From assembly GCA_014651175.1 (NCBI GenBank), contig BMWJ01000004.1, positions 124,001-188,000 of the forward strand: a stretch of DNA of 64,000 nucleotides. The letters run 5' to 3'. Position numbers and translations under genes: made by a program. Shown piece after piece: positions 24,817 to 33,400 of this stretch. Below the pieces are notes generated by a model. The model worked only from the letters and a program-made list of their open reading frames with translations. It had not been told where the DNA came from and ran no database searches. Position 1 is the first letter of the stretch. Each line of letters starts with the position of its first letter. The DNA comes from Streptomyces clavifer (GTDB taxonomy: Bacteria; Actinomycetota; Actinomycetes; Streptomycetales; Streptomycetaceae).

Positions 24817-24846
24817 GACTCATTGAGTCACTGCGCCACTGAGTGA
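24817..24846 (+). promoter_or_regulatory. Overlapping palindromes upstream of the YceI gene
   Basis: GACTCATTGAGTC (24817-24829, perfect 6-bp arms) runs into TCACTGCGCCACTGAGTGA (24828-24846, TCACT/AGTGA arms). This ends 22 nt before the start codon, where a regulator would block initiation. No match to the MarR sites upstream of 21651. Confidence 0.5.
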
Positions 24847-24868
24847 TGGAGCAAGGAGAGAACACAGG

Positions 24869-25684
24869 ATGGGACTTCGCGCACACGTACGCACGCGGGA
24901 CGGCTGGGCGGTCCAGCACGCGGTCGTGACCGTGACCGACATGACGGGCACGCAGGTGCTCCGGGCCTCCGCCGACGAGCACGGGGCCGTACGCACCGGT
25001 GATCTCCTGCCGGCCGGCGCCTACACGGTGATCGTCACGGCGGTCGGGTACGCCCCGTCCGCCTCCACCGCACTCGTCACGGCGAGCGGCCGCGTCGAAG
25101 CCGGCACCGTGGTGCTGGCCCGGCAGGGCGGCGTGGAACTGCCGCCGCCGGGCACCTGGTCGCTCGACCCGGTGCACTCCTCGGTGGCCGCGGTCGCGCA
25201 GCACCTGGGGATCTCCAGCGTGCACGGCCGGTTCACCGAGTTCGGCGGCCGGATCGAGATCGCGCAGGACGTCCAGCGCTCCCGGGTGGAGGCCTTCATC
25301 ACCCCGGCCAGCATCGACACCGGCAACGGCATGCGGGACAAGCACCTGCGCTCGCCCGACTTCCTGGACGTCGACCGCTTCCCGGAGATCACCTACCGCT
25401 CCCGTGCGCTGACCCCCGCCGGGCCCGACCGCTGGACCGTGCACGGGGTGCTCATGATGCACGGCGTCTCCCGCGACGTGGACCTGGACCTCAGCTATCT
25501 GGGCACCGGCCCCGACCCGTGGGGCGGGGTGCGGGCCGCCTTCCACGCCACCGCGGAGCTGCACCGCGACGACTTCGCCATGCACTACAACCAGGTCGTG
25601 CAGGCGGGCATCTCCGCGATCGGCACGACGCTACGCGTGGAGCTCGACATCCAGGCCGTGCAGGGGGATTACGTCGAGGCTTAG
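24869..25684 (+). CDS. YceI family protein with N-terminal carboxypeptidase-regulatory-like domain
   Basis: A 271-residue protein. Residues about 2-88 form an Ig-like carboxypeptidase-regulatory-like domain (HVRTRDGWAVQHAVVTVTDM, LLPAGAYTVIVTAVGYAPSA). Residues about 95-268 form the YceI lipocalin-like barrel: GTWSLDPVHSSVAAVAQHLG, SSVHGRFTEFGGRIEI, SIDTGNGMRDKHLRSPDFLD, FPEITYRSRAL. YceI barrels bind polyisoprenoid-type lipids. There is no signal peptide, so it is cytoplasmic unless exported unusually. Start: AAGGAGAG before ATG 24869. The N-domain type matches the tail of the MFS protein upstream, which suggests a shared partner or an exchange of domains. Confidence 0.9.
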   Translation: MGLRAHVRTRDGWAVQHAVVTVTDMTGTQVLRASADEHGAVRTGDLLPAGAYTVIVTAVGYAPSASTALVTASGRVEAGTVVLARQGGVELPPPGTWSLDPVHSSVAAVAQHLGISSVHGRFTEFGGRIEIAQDVQRSRVEAFITPASIDTGNGMRDKHLRSPDFLDVDRFPEITYRSRALTPAGPDRWTVHGVLMMHGVSRDVDLDLSYLGTGPDPWGGVRAAFHATAELHRDDFAMHYNQVVQAGISAIGTTLRVELDIQAVQGDYVEA

Positions 25685-25694
25685 GGTTGGCCCC

Positions 25695-26162
25695 ATGGCA
25701 CACATCGCGACCAACACCACGGTGGAGCTCGGGGAACTGCTGGACTTCGTGCGGCCCCGGCACCGGGCGATCCTGCTGACCACCCGGTCCGACGGCCGCC
25801 CCCAGGGGTCCCCGCTCACCTGCGGCGTCGACGACGCCGGCCGGATCGTCGTCTCGACCTACCCCGAACGGGCCAAGACCCGCAACGCCAAGCGGGACGA
25901 GCGGGTGAGCGTGATCGTCCTGTCGGACGACTGGAACGGCCCGTGGGTCCAGATCGACGGTTCGGCCGAGGTGATCGACGCACCGGATTCGGTCGAGCCG
26001 CTCGTCGAGTACTTCCGGAACATCTCCGGCGAGCACCCCGACTGGGACGAGTACCGGGAGGCGATGCTCAAGCAGGACAAGTCCCTCATCCGGATCACCC
26101 CGGAGCGCTGGGGACCGATCGCCACCGGAGGCTTCCCCGCCCGCACGGCCGCCGAAGGCTGA
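25695..26162 (+). CDS. PPOX-class F420-dependent oxidoreductase
   Basis: A 155-residue split-barrel flavin/F420 protein: RPRHRAILLTTRSDGRPQGS, GRIVVSTYPERAKTRNAKRD, VSVIVLSDDWNGPWVQIDGS and LIRITPERW are the standard blocks of the mycobacterial Rv1155-like group. It probably uses F420H2, common in Streptomyces, on an unknown substrate. It follows the YceI gene by 10 nt and precedes the dehydrogenase gene by 6 nt, so the three may share a transcript. Confidence 0.88.
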   Translation: MAHIATNTTVELGELLDFVRPRHRAILLTTRSDGRPQGSPLTCGVDDAGRIVVSTYPERAKTRNAKRDERVSVIVLSDDWNGPWVQIDGSAEVIDAPDSVEPLVEYFRNISGEHPDWDEYREAMLKQDKSLIRITPERWGPIATGGFPARTAAEG

Positions 26163-26168
26163 CCGCGC

Positions 26169-27110
26169 ATGGTGCCCCACGAGGTGCTGGCGCGGGCCCG
26201 GCTGCTGGCCGCCCCGGGTGTCGACGGGCCCGTGTCCCGAGCCCTGGAGCAGATCACCGGACGCCCGGTGGAACACCCCTACGGCGGCGAGCCGGACGGC
26301 CCCTTCCTCTACGTCGGGGACACGCTGCCCGACGCCCTGCGGACCCCTCGGCTGGTGTGGTTCCACAGCGTCAACGCCGGTACGGACGCGCTGCTCGCCG
26401 CCGGACCGTGGCCGCGGGAAGCCCTGCTGACCCGGACCGTGGGCCGGATGGGCGAGCGGATCGCCCAGTACGTGCTGGCCTGGATCCTCGCCGAGTGCCA
26501 GTCCGTCCCGGAGCACACCGCGCAGCACGCCGGCGCCCGGTGGCACCGGCTCCCCTCCACCCTCGCCGCCGGGCAGACCGCGGTCGTCCACGGCACCGGC
26601 CGCATCGGCTCCGCCGTCGCCGCCCTGCTGCGGGCCTGCTCCCTGCACACGGTGGGGGTCGGCCGCACCCCTCGTGAGGTGCCACCGGGCTTCGACCGGG
26701 TGGTCACGGCGGGCGGCGACGAGGAGCGGGCGGTGCTGGCCGAGGCCCGCTGGGTGGTGTCCACGCTGCCGCTGACCGGCGCCACGGAAGGGTTCTTCGA
26801 CGACGCCCGGTTCACCGCGATGCGGGGCGCCTCCTTCCTGAACGTCGGCCGGGGCGCCTGCGTGGACATGGCGGCGCTCGAGGCGGCCCTGCGCTCCGGG
26901 ACCGTCGGGCGGGCCGTCCTCGACGTGCTGCCCGAGGAGCCGCCGGCCACCGGCGACCGTGTCTGGGGGCTGCCGCGCACGGTGGTCACCTCGCACTCCG
27001 CCGGCATCACCGCCGACGAGGACGTCGTCACGGACTTCGCCACCTGCTGGGAGGCCGTCACCGAGGGGCGGATGCCCGCGCTGGCCGTGGACACCGGGCG
27101 CGGCTACTGA
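26169..27110 (+). CDS. D-2-hydroxyacid dehydrogenase family protein
   Basis: A 313-residue NAD(P)-dependent enzyme of the GhrA-like group. The Rossmann loop is VVHGTGRIGSAVAALLRACS (GxGxxG). The catalytic triad positions are visible: R in FLNVGRGACVDMAALE, E in DVLPEEPPA, H in VVTSHSAGIT. The N-terminal substrate domain is short, as in glyoxylate/hydroxypyruvate reductases. Substrate unknown. ATG 26169 comes 6 nt after the PPOX stop. It is convergent with the TetR gene with only 13 nt between stops and no room for a terminator. Confidence 0.88.
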   Translation: MVPHEVLARARLLAAPGVDGPVSRALEQITGRPVEHPYGGEPDGPFLYVGDTLPDALRTPRLVWFHSVNAGTDALLAAGPWPREALLTRTVGRMGERIAQYVLAWILAECQSVPEHTAQHAGARWHRLPSTLAAGQTAVVHGTGRIGSAVAALLRACSLHTVGVGRTPREVPPGFDRVVTAGGDEERAVLAEARWVVSTLPLTGATEGFFDDARFTAMRGASFLNVGRGACVDMAALEAALRSGTVGRAVLDVLPEEPPATGDRVWGLPRTVVTSHSAGITADEDVVTDFATCWEAVTEGRMPALAVDTGRGY

Positions 27111-27123
27111 CCCACCGCACCGG

Positions 27124-27897
27124 CTACGGGCGGCGGGCCTCCCGTGCGCGCATCGCCTCGATCCCGGCGATCATCACGTCCAGCGCGAACTCGAAGTCCC
27201 GCTCGCGCATCTCCTCGACGGTCCCCCCGCCACGCGCCTCCATGAGGGCTTCCGAGGTGCGCACGATCTGCTGGTGCTCGGGATGGGAGCGGATCGCGCC
27301 CATCGCCTGCCGGTAGTAGGCGTCCTGGCTCAGTCCGGCCTCGGCGGAACGCTGCACGAAGTGCCCCTCGATGGTGCCGAATCCGTAGACGAACTGGAAT
27401 ACGGCCGACATCGCGCCCGTCTGCTGCTCCAGGGGGAGCCCGGTGGCCCGGATGACGTCCTGGACGGCGTACGAGAACAGCATGGAGTGCGGGCCGATGT
27501 TCAGGAAGCGCCCGGCGAGGGCGGAGGCCCAGGGGTGCCGGACCAGCATCTGCCGGTAACTGAGCGCCAGTTCGTGCAGCCGGTCGCGCCAGGCGGCGTC
27601 CTCCCGCGCGGGCGGGATCTCCGCGAAGGCCGTGTCCAGGGCCAGTTCCAGCAGGTCGTCCTTGGTGTCCACGTACCAGTAGAGGGACATCGCCGTGACG
27701 TCGAGCTCGGCCGCGAGACGGCGCATGGAGAACTTCGCGGGGCCCTCGGCGTCCAGCAGCCGCACGGCGGCCGCGGTGATCCTCTCCCGGTCGAGACCGG
27801 CCGGCTGGTCGGCCCTGCGGGTGCGCGCCGGTGTACGCCGGTCCAGCCAGACGCTGACCCGCGCAGCGTTACTCACCCGGTCAGCCGCGGACCCCAT
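27124..27897 (-). CDS. TetR family repressor (TetR_C type)
   Basis: A 257-residue regulator with an N-terminal HTH (about 40-85: LDRERITAAAVRLLDAEGPA, KFSMRRLAAELDVTAMSLYW, YVDTKDDLLELALD) and a tetracycline-repressor-like C-terminal domain (YAVQDVIRATGLPLEQQTGA, FVYGFGTIEGHF). ATG 27897 has GGAGAG 6-7 nt upstream. It lies downstream of the MFS exporter gene on the same strand, 117 nt away, so it may be read from the MFS promoter. The inverted repeats at 29577-29628 are its natural target. Confidence 0.9.
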   Translation of the reverse strand: MGSAADRVSNAARVSVWLDRRTPARTRRADQPAGLDRERITAAAVRLLDAEGPAKFSMRRLAAELDVTAMSLYWYVDTKDDLLELALDTAFAEIPPAREDAAWRDRLHELALSYRQMLVRHPWASALAGRFLNIGPHSMLFSYAVQDVIRATGLPLEQQTGAMSAVFQFVYGFGTIEGHFVQRSAEAGLSQDAYYRQAMGAIRSHPEHQQIVRTSEALMEARGGGTVEEMRERDFEFALDVMIAGIEAMRAREARRP

Positions 27898-28014
27898 GGC
27901 GCACTCTCCTCGTCCTGCCGACGGTACGGACGCGTCCGGTCCGTTCCCACGAGGGCCGTACCCGGCGGAAGACACCCCCGCGTACGGCACCCCGTCCGAT
28001 GCTATGCCCGCTGT

Positions 28015-29550
28015 TCAGGCGGAGTCCGCCCGAGCCGCGTCCCGCTCCGGCGCGGCGGGCCCGCCGCGCTCCGCCCGCCGCAGCAGTGCGGCGGCGAGCA
28101 GACCGCCCGCCAGGACGGCCACCGCACCGGCCAGTTGGCTGGTCTCCAGCCCGGAGGCGAAGGCGTCCGTGATCCGCTGCCGGTCCCCCGCGCCGTCGGC
28201 CGCGGCGAGGGCGGCGGGCAGCGACGCGGCACCGACGGCGGCCGGTACGAGCGTGGCGAAGCGCGAGGTGAGCACGGCTCCCAGCACGGCGACCCCGAGC
28301 CCGTTGCCGAACTCGGCGAGCGTGCCGTTGACCCCGGCGCCGACGCCCGCCTTCTCCGGCGGGATGGCGCTCATGATCGCGTTGGCCATGGCGGGCATGG
28401 CGAGTGCGATCCCGGCCCCCATGACGACCAGGCCGAGCAGCATGCCGCCGTACCCCTCGCCGCCGAGCAGCGCGATGGCGCCGAGTCCGGCGGCCAGCAG
28501 GCTCATCCCGGTGGCGATCGTGGCGGGCGTCCCCATCTTCGGGACGAGACGGGCGCCGAGGCCCGTGAGGTTGAGCGCGACCACGGTCATCGCGAGCGGC
28601 GCCGTGCGCAGACCCGCCTCCAGCGGCCCGTACCCGAGCACGAACTGCAGGTGCTGGGTGAGCAGGAACAGGGAGCCGCCCATGCCGAAGGCGACCAGGA
28701 CGGCACCGGCGACGGCACCGATGAACCTCTGGTCGCGGAAGAAGTGCATGTCCAGCATCGGATACGGGATGTGGAGCTCCCACAGGACGAAACCGGTGAG
28801 GACGGCGGCCCCGGTGAACGCGGTCAGCAGGACCTGACCGGAGGTCCAGCCGTGTTCCGGGCCGGAGATGATCGCGTACACGACCGCGGCCATACCGGTG
28901 GTCGAGAGCAGTGCGCCGAGGAGGTCGGGGCGGTCGCCCCGGGGGTTCTTCGACTCGGGGACGAGCCGGACGACCGCGATCACTCCGAGCACCGCGACAG
29001 GGATGTTGATCAGGAAGATCGCACCCCACCAGAAGTGCTCGAGCATGACGCCCCCGACGAGCGGACCGACGGCGAAGCCGAGCGAGTTGACGGTGGACCA
29101 GATGCCGATCGCCTTGACGCGCTCGGTGTCGTCGAAGATCTGCACCACGACGGCGAGCGTGGTGGTGATCAGCAGCGCGCCGCCGATCCCCATCCCGGCG
29201 CGGGCGGCGATCAGCTGTCCGGAGGACTGCGCGAGCCCGGCCGCCAGTGAGCCGATACCGAACAGCACGAGGCCCGCGACCAGCATCTTCCTGCGTCCGT
29301 AGCGGTCCGCGGCGCTTCCCGCGGTGAGCAGCAGACCCGACTGCACGAGCGAGTAGGCGTTGATCATCCACTGCACATCGGCGGTGGAGGCGTCGAGCTC
29401 GGTGGTGAGGGAGGGGATCGCGACGTTCAGGACGGTGTTGTCGAGCAGCACGGTGAGCTGGGCGAGGCAGATGACACCGAGGATCAGCCAGCGCTGCGGA
29501 TGGCTGCCCCGGGGGGCGCGGTCGTGCTGCTCGGCGGCGGTCGCCGTCAT
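28015..29550 (-). CDS. DHA2-type MFS drug exporter
   Basis: A 511-residue, 14-helix EmrB/QacA-type exporter: LAQLTVLLDNTVLNVAIPSL (motif D1), GSAADRYGRRKMLV (motif A), STVNSLGFAVGPLVGGVMLE (motif C) and the family's long C-terminal helices. No extra domains, unlike the MFS protein at 22187. ATG 29550 has AGGAG 6 nt upstream; longer frames upstream have no homology. A promoter (TTACGG, 16 bp, TATACA on the minus strand) sits inside a TetR-type operator. Substrate unknown. Confidence 0.92.
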   Translation of the reverse strand: MTATAAEQHDRAPRGSHPQRWLILGVICLAQLTVLLDNTVLNVAIPSLTTELDASTADVQWMINAYSLVQSGLLLTAGSAADRYGRRKMLVAGLVLFGIGSLAAGLAQSSGQLIAARAGMGIGGALLITTTLAVVVQIFDDTERVKAIGIWSTVNSLGFAVGPLVGGVMLEHFWWGAIFLINIPVAVLGVIAVVRLVPESKNPRGDRPDLLGALLSTTGMAAVVYAIISGPEHGWTSGQVLLTAFTGAAVLTGFVLWELHIPYPMLDMHFFRDQRFIGAVAGAVLVAFGMGGSLFLLTQHLQFVLGYGPLEAGLRTAPLAMTVVALNLTGLGARLVPKMGTPATIATGMSLLAAGLGAIALLGGEGYGGMLLGLVVMGAGIALAMPAMANAIMSAIPPEKAGVGAGVNGTLAEFGNGLGVAVLGAVLTSRFATLVPAAVGAASLPAALAAADGAGDRQRITDAFASGLETSQLAGAVAVLAGGLLAAALLRRAERGGPAAPERDAARADSA

Positions 29551-29576
29551 GCGGGCTCCTGGTTCCGGTGCTCTCG

Positions 29577-29628
29577 TACGGTGTATAGGACTATTGCCGT
29601 ACACCGTAAGGCACTCCTGTACGCCGTA
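29577..29628 (-). promoter_or_regulatory. MFS promoter with TetR-type operator half-sites
   Basis: TACGGTGTA (29577-29585) and TACACCGTA (29600-29608) are a perfect inverted repeat. TACGCCGTA (29620-29628) is a third, near-identical half-site 20 bp further on. On the minus strand the -10 TATACA (29587-29582) and -35 TTACGG (29609-29604), 16 bp apart, lie within the repeat, so repressor binding would block polymerase. Between 29629 and 29812 no gene is supported. Confidence 0.75.
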
Positions 29629-29812
29629 CCACTCAATAAGGCAGTGCGGCCGGAAGCGATCCTCCCTACACCCGGGGGCGGACGAACCGGAGCCGCTCCC
29701 GTCGGAGCCGACGGATGACGCACCGGGGCGCAGGCCCTCCCCGCTCCCGGTCCGGTGAGGCGGTCCGCTGCGTGGCGGTGCCGATGGCCGGCGGAGCCGT
29801 GCGGGTGCGCGA

Positions 29813-29854
29813 CGGGGCGGTGGCCCGGGGCACTCGCCCCGGGCCACCGCCCCG
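29813..29854. terminator. Terminator at the end of the glycosyltransferase operon
   Basis: A perfect 19-bp stem (CGGGGCGGTGGCCCGGGGC and its complement) with an ACTC loop, 25 nt past the GT39 stop on the minus strand. Confidence 0.9.
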
Positions 29855-29879
29855 TAGCCGCCCGTCCGGGACTACGGCG

Positions 29880-32069
29880 TCAGCCGGCGCTTTCGCTCGT
29901 GGGCCGCGTGAAGTCGTAGAAGGTCGCGCTGCCCGCCGTGACCTCCTTGAAGTTCTCCTCCACCCAGGCCGAGATCTGGGACGAGGTGCCCTCGCCGCCC
30001 ATGCCGCCGCCCGTGCCGCCGGAGACGAAGTAGTGGATCCTCCCGTCCGCCACGTACTTCTTGAACTGGGCGAGCGTCGGGGACGGGTCGCTGCCGTTGA
30101 AGCCGCCGATCGCCATCACCGGTTCGCCGGTGGCCAGCTGGTAGCTCGCGGCGTTCTGCGAGCCGACGGCCGCCGCGGACCAGGTGTAGTCGCCGGCGTC
30201 CTGTTCCAGGAGCTTCTCGGCCTCGGCACCGACGGACGCGCCGTTGAGCAGACCGCCCATCCCGCCACCGCCGCCCGTGCCGCCTTCGCCCGTGCCTCCA
30301 CCCGGCATACCGCCTGGCATCTGACCCGCCTGCCCCTGCCCCTGCCCCTGACCTTGACCGGGCCGGCCGCCACCCGGGAGGCCGCCGCCCTGGGCGTTGC
30401 CCTGCCCAGGGCCGCCCTGCTGCGCGCCCTGGCCGGGAGGCGTGCCGCCACCGGGGCCGCCGCCGTCGCCGCCGCCACCCCGGCCACCCCCGCCACCGGG
30501 GCCGCCGCCCATGCTCGCGCCCGCCGGTCCGGCGGTGACGATCGAGCCCTGGTGCCCGGTGTTCAGTGTGCTGACCGTGTACGCCGCCGGGCCGGCCAGC
30601 GACGCGGTGAGGCCCACCGCCACAGCGGCGAGGGCGAACACGCGCCCCAGCCGTGCGCCGAGCAGCAGCCCCGCCGCTCCGACGAGGCCGCCGACCAGGA
30701 CGGCCCAGCGCAGCCAGGGGAAGTAGTCCGGCGTGCGCCCCAGCAGGACGTACGACCACACGGCCGTCGCCGCGACGGTCCCGCCGAGCGCGGCACCCGC
30801 CCACCACTTCGCCCGCTCCTCCCACAGGACCGTGGCGCCCATGCCGACCAGCGCCGCAATGGAGGGCGCCAGGGCCACGGTGTAGTACTGGTGGAAGATC
30901 CCGGCCATGAAGCTGAAGACGAAGGCCGTCATCAGCAGCGAGCCGCCCCACGCGAGGAACGCCGCACGGGCCGTGTCGGTCCGCCCGGCCCGCCGGGTCA
31001 GCCAGACGCCCGCGACCAGCAGGAGCAGGGCGGCGGGCAGCAGCCAGGAGATCTGGCCGCCGATCTCGGAGTTGAACATCCGGCCGATACCGGTCTCGCC
31101 CCAGCCACCGCCCTGACCGCCGCCGCCCCCGCCGACGCTGCCGGTCTCCTCGCCGTTGATGCGGCCGAGCCCGTTGTAGCCAAAGGTGAGCTCCAGGAAG
31201 GAGTTGTTCTGCGAACCGCCGATGTAGGGGCGCGAGGAGGCGGGCCACAGCTCGACGACCGCCACCCACCAGCCGCCCGAGACGATCATCGCGAGGGCGG
31301 ACAGACCGAGCTGGCCGAACCGCGTGCGCACGGGCACGGGGGCGGACACCGCGTACAGCACGGCCAGCGGCGGCAGGATCAGGAACGCTTGCAGGGTCTT
31401 CGACAGGAACGCCAGGCCCACCGCGACACCCGCCCACACCAGCCACTTCGTCCGTCCGGCCTCCATCGCGCGCAGCACGCAGTAGACGGTGACCGTCATC
31501 AGCAGGGCGAGCAGGGCGTCCGGGTTGTTGAACCGGAACATCAGCGCGGCCACGGGCGTCAGCGCGAACACGCCCATGGTGATCAGCCCGGCCGGGGCAC
31601 TGAAGCGGCGGCGTACGGCGGCGTACAGGACCCCGGCCGTCGCCACTCCCATCAGCACCTGCGGGGCGAGGATCGCCCAGGAGTTCAGGCCGAGGATCCG
31701 GACCGACAGGGCCATCGGCCAGAGGGTCGCCGGGGGCTTGTCGACCGTGATGGCGTTCGCCGAGTCCAGCGAACCGAAGAAGAAGGCCTTCCAGCTCTGG
31801 CTGCCGGCCTGCACGGCGGCGGAGTAGAAGGAGTTGGCGTATCCGGAGGCGCTGAGGTTCCAGAGGTACGCGAGCGCGATCACCAGCAGCATGCCGAGGA
31901 AGGCGGGACGTGCCCAGCGCGGGTCCTCGGGCCTGCCCCGCCAGGTACGGTGCGGCAGCGGCGTCCTCGGGCGGCCGTGCCCCTGCCCGTCGGCAGCCCC
32001 TGCCGGCGGCGCCGTCGGCCCGGGGATGCCCGGCGGGGCCGGGAGGTGGTCGGGACGGGTGGCGGTCAT
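29880..32069 (-). CDS. GT39-type membrane glycosyltransferase (ArnT/PMT-like)
   Basis: A 729-residue polytopic enzyme. It has about 10-12 membrane helices in residues 55-490. The first outer loop carries SLDSANAITVDKPPATLW, with the acidic residue expected to be catalytic in GT-C enzymes. A Gly/Gln-rich, low-complexity stretch (about 505-610, repeats such as GGGPGGGGGRGGGG and GQGQGQGQGQ) links to a C-terminal extracellular domain (about 610-729, SYQLATGEPVMAIGGFNGSD, GRIHYFVSGG). It should transfer a sugar from a polyprenyl-phosphate donor, which the GT2 enzyme encoded just upstream could make. Its ATG overlaps the GT2 stop (ATGA). Confidence 0.9.
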   Translation of the reverse strand: MTATRPDHLPAPPGIPGPTAPPAGAADGQGHGRPRTPLPHRTWRGRPEDPRWARPAFLGMLLVIALAYLWNLSASGYANSFYSAAVQAGSQSWKAFFFGSLDSANAITVDKPPATLWPMALSVRILGLNSWAILAPQVLMGVATAGVLYAAVRRRFSAPAGLITMGVFALTPVAALMFRFNNPDALLALLMTVTVYCVLRAMEAGRTKWLVWAGVAVGLAFLSKTLQAFLILPPLAVLYAVSAPVPVRTRFGQLGLSALAMIVSGGWWVAVVELWPASSRPYIGGSQNNSFLELTFGYNGLGRINGEETGSVGGGGGGQGGGWGETGIGRMFNSEIGGQISWLLPAALLLLVAGVWLTRRAGRTDTARAAFLAWGGSLLMTAFVFSFMAGIFHQYYTVALAPSIAALVGMGATVLWEERAKWWAGAALGGTVAATAVWSYVLLGRTPDYFPWLRWAVLVGGLVGAAGLLLGARLGRVFALAAVAVGLTASLAGPAAYTVSTLNTGHQGSIVTAGPAGASMGGGPGGGGGRGGGGDGGGPGGGTPPGQGAQQGGPGQGNAQGGGLPGGGRPGQGQGQGQGQAGQMPGGMPGGGTGEGGTGGGGGMGGLLNGASVGAEAEKLLEQDAGDYTWSAAAVGSQNAASYQLATGEPVMAIGGFNGSDPSPTLAQFKKYVADGRIHYFVSGGTGGGMGGEGTSSQISAWVEENFKEVTAGSATFYDFTRPTSESAG

Positions 32070-33400
32070 CGGACGTTCCCCAGTTCGTGTGCGGAACCCT
32101 TGCGGGCGTCCTGGTGGTCAGCGCGCCGGTCCGGGAAGACCCAGGCGCGGAAGAGCAGGAACCGCAGCACCGTCGCCGCGAGGTTGGCCGCGATCAGCAC
32201 GGCGAGCTCCGTCCCGTGCGAGGGCGATCCGGAGGCCGTGCCGAGTGCGGCGAGGGACCCGCTGGTGAGCGCGAGCCCGATGGCGAAGACGACGAGCCCC
32301 TGGGCCTGGTGGCGCACGGCACCGCCCCGGCCACGTACGCCGAAGGTGAGCCTCCGGTTCGCGGCGGTGTTGGCGACGGCGGACACCAGGAGCGCGGCTC
32401 CGTTGGCGATCTGCGGACCGGCGCCCAGCCGGAAGAGGGAGTAGAGGGCGAGGTAGACCAGCGTGGAGAGCGCGCCCACCACGCAGAAGCCGACCAGTTG
32501 CCGGGCGAGTCCGCGCGGAACCCCGGGCACGGCCCGGTCGCGGGGGTCGTCACCGAACGGCCGGGCCAGCCGGTCCAGCGGCAGGGCGCCGGTGGCCAGC
32601 GCCCTGCCCACGCGCCAGACGCCCCTCAGGTCCTCGGTCGCCGTCTTCACGATGTGCACGGTGGAGTCCGGGTCGTCGACCCAGTCGACCGGCACCTCGT
32701 GGATCCGCAGCCCGGCCCGCTCGGCGAGCACCAGCATCTCGGTGTCGAAGAACCAGCCGGTGTCCTCGACCATCGGCAGCAGCCGCTGTGCGACCTCGCG
32801 CCGTATCGCCTTGAACCCGCACTGGGCGTCGCTGAACCGGGCGGCCAGCGAGGAGCGCAGGATGAGGTTGTAGGACCGCGAGATGAACTCCCGCTTCGAG
32901 CCGCGCACCACGCGCGAACTGCGGGCGAGGCGCGAGCCGATGGCCAGGTCGGAGTGGCCGGAGATCAGCGGGGCGACCAGGGGCAGGAGGGCGTTGAGGT
33001 CGGTCGAGAGGTCGACGTCCATGTAGGCGAGGACCGGGGAGTCGGAGTGGGACCAGACGGTCCGCAGCGCACGCCCCCGGCCCTTCTCCTCGAGCCGGTA
33101 GGACCGCACCTCCGGGATCACGGCCGCGAGCTGTGCCGCCACCTGGGGTGTGCGGTCGGTGCTGGCGTTGTCCGCGACGGTGATGCGGAAGCGGTACGGG
33201 AAGGTGCGCGCCAGATGGTCGTGCAGGCGCAGCACACAGGTTTCGAGGTCCTTCTCCTCGTTGTGGACGGGGACCACCACGTCGAGTACGGGAGCACCGG
33301 CCGCGTCGACCGCGGCGGCCAGGAGGTGTTCCCGGGCCGGCAAGGTGCTCCAAGGGATGTCGGTTCGCATGACAACGACGGTCGGCGGCCGCGCTGTCAC
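32066..33400 (-). CDS. GT2 polyprenyl-phosphate glycosyltransferase fused to GtrA
   Basis: A 444-residue protein. Residues about 35-270 are a DPM1-like GT2 domain: VLDVVVPVHNEEKDLETCVL, ITVADNASTDRTPQVAAQLA, VLAYMDVDLSTDLNALLPLV (DxD), FSDAQCGFKAIRR. Residues about 300-425 are a GtrA domain of four helices (QLVGFCVVGALSTLVYLALY). It should charge a lipid phosphate with a hexose and flip it outward for the GT39 enzyme. The start is GTG 33400, which overlaps the kinase stop (GTGA); ATG 33370 is a shorter alternative with no ribosome site. Confidence 0.9.
   Translation of the reverse strand: MTARPPTVVVMRTDIPWSTLPAREHLLAAAVDAAGAPVLDVVVPVHNEEKDLETCVLRLHDHLARTFPYRFRITVADNASTDRTPQVAAQLAAVIPEVRSYRLEEKGRGRALRTVWSHSDSPVLAYMDVDLSTDLNALLPLVAPLISGHSDLAIGSRLARSSRVVRGSKREFISRSYNLILRSSLAARFSDAQCGFKAIRREVAQRLLPMVEDTGWFFDTEMLVLAERAGLRIHEVPVDWVDDPDSTVHIVKTATEDLRGVWRVGRALATGALPLDRLARPFGDDPRDRAVPGVPRGLARQLVGFCVVGALSTLVYLALYSLFRLGAGPQIANGAALLVSAVANTAANRRLTFGVRGRGGAVRHQAQGLVVFAIGLALTSGSLAALGTASGSPSHGTELAVLIAANLAATVLRFLLFRAWVFPDRRADHQDARKGSAHELGNVR

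Noticed and set aside
21992-25585. 1197-codon minus-strand frame
   Set aside because: Antisense to the MarR, MFS and YceI genes, which have unmistakable motifs; text is Asp/Gly/His/Arg noise.
26959-29250. 763-codon plus-strand frame
   Set aside because: Antisense to the TetR and MFS genes on the minus strand.
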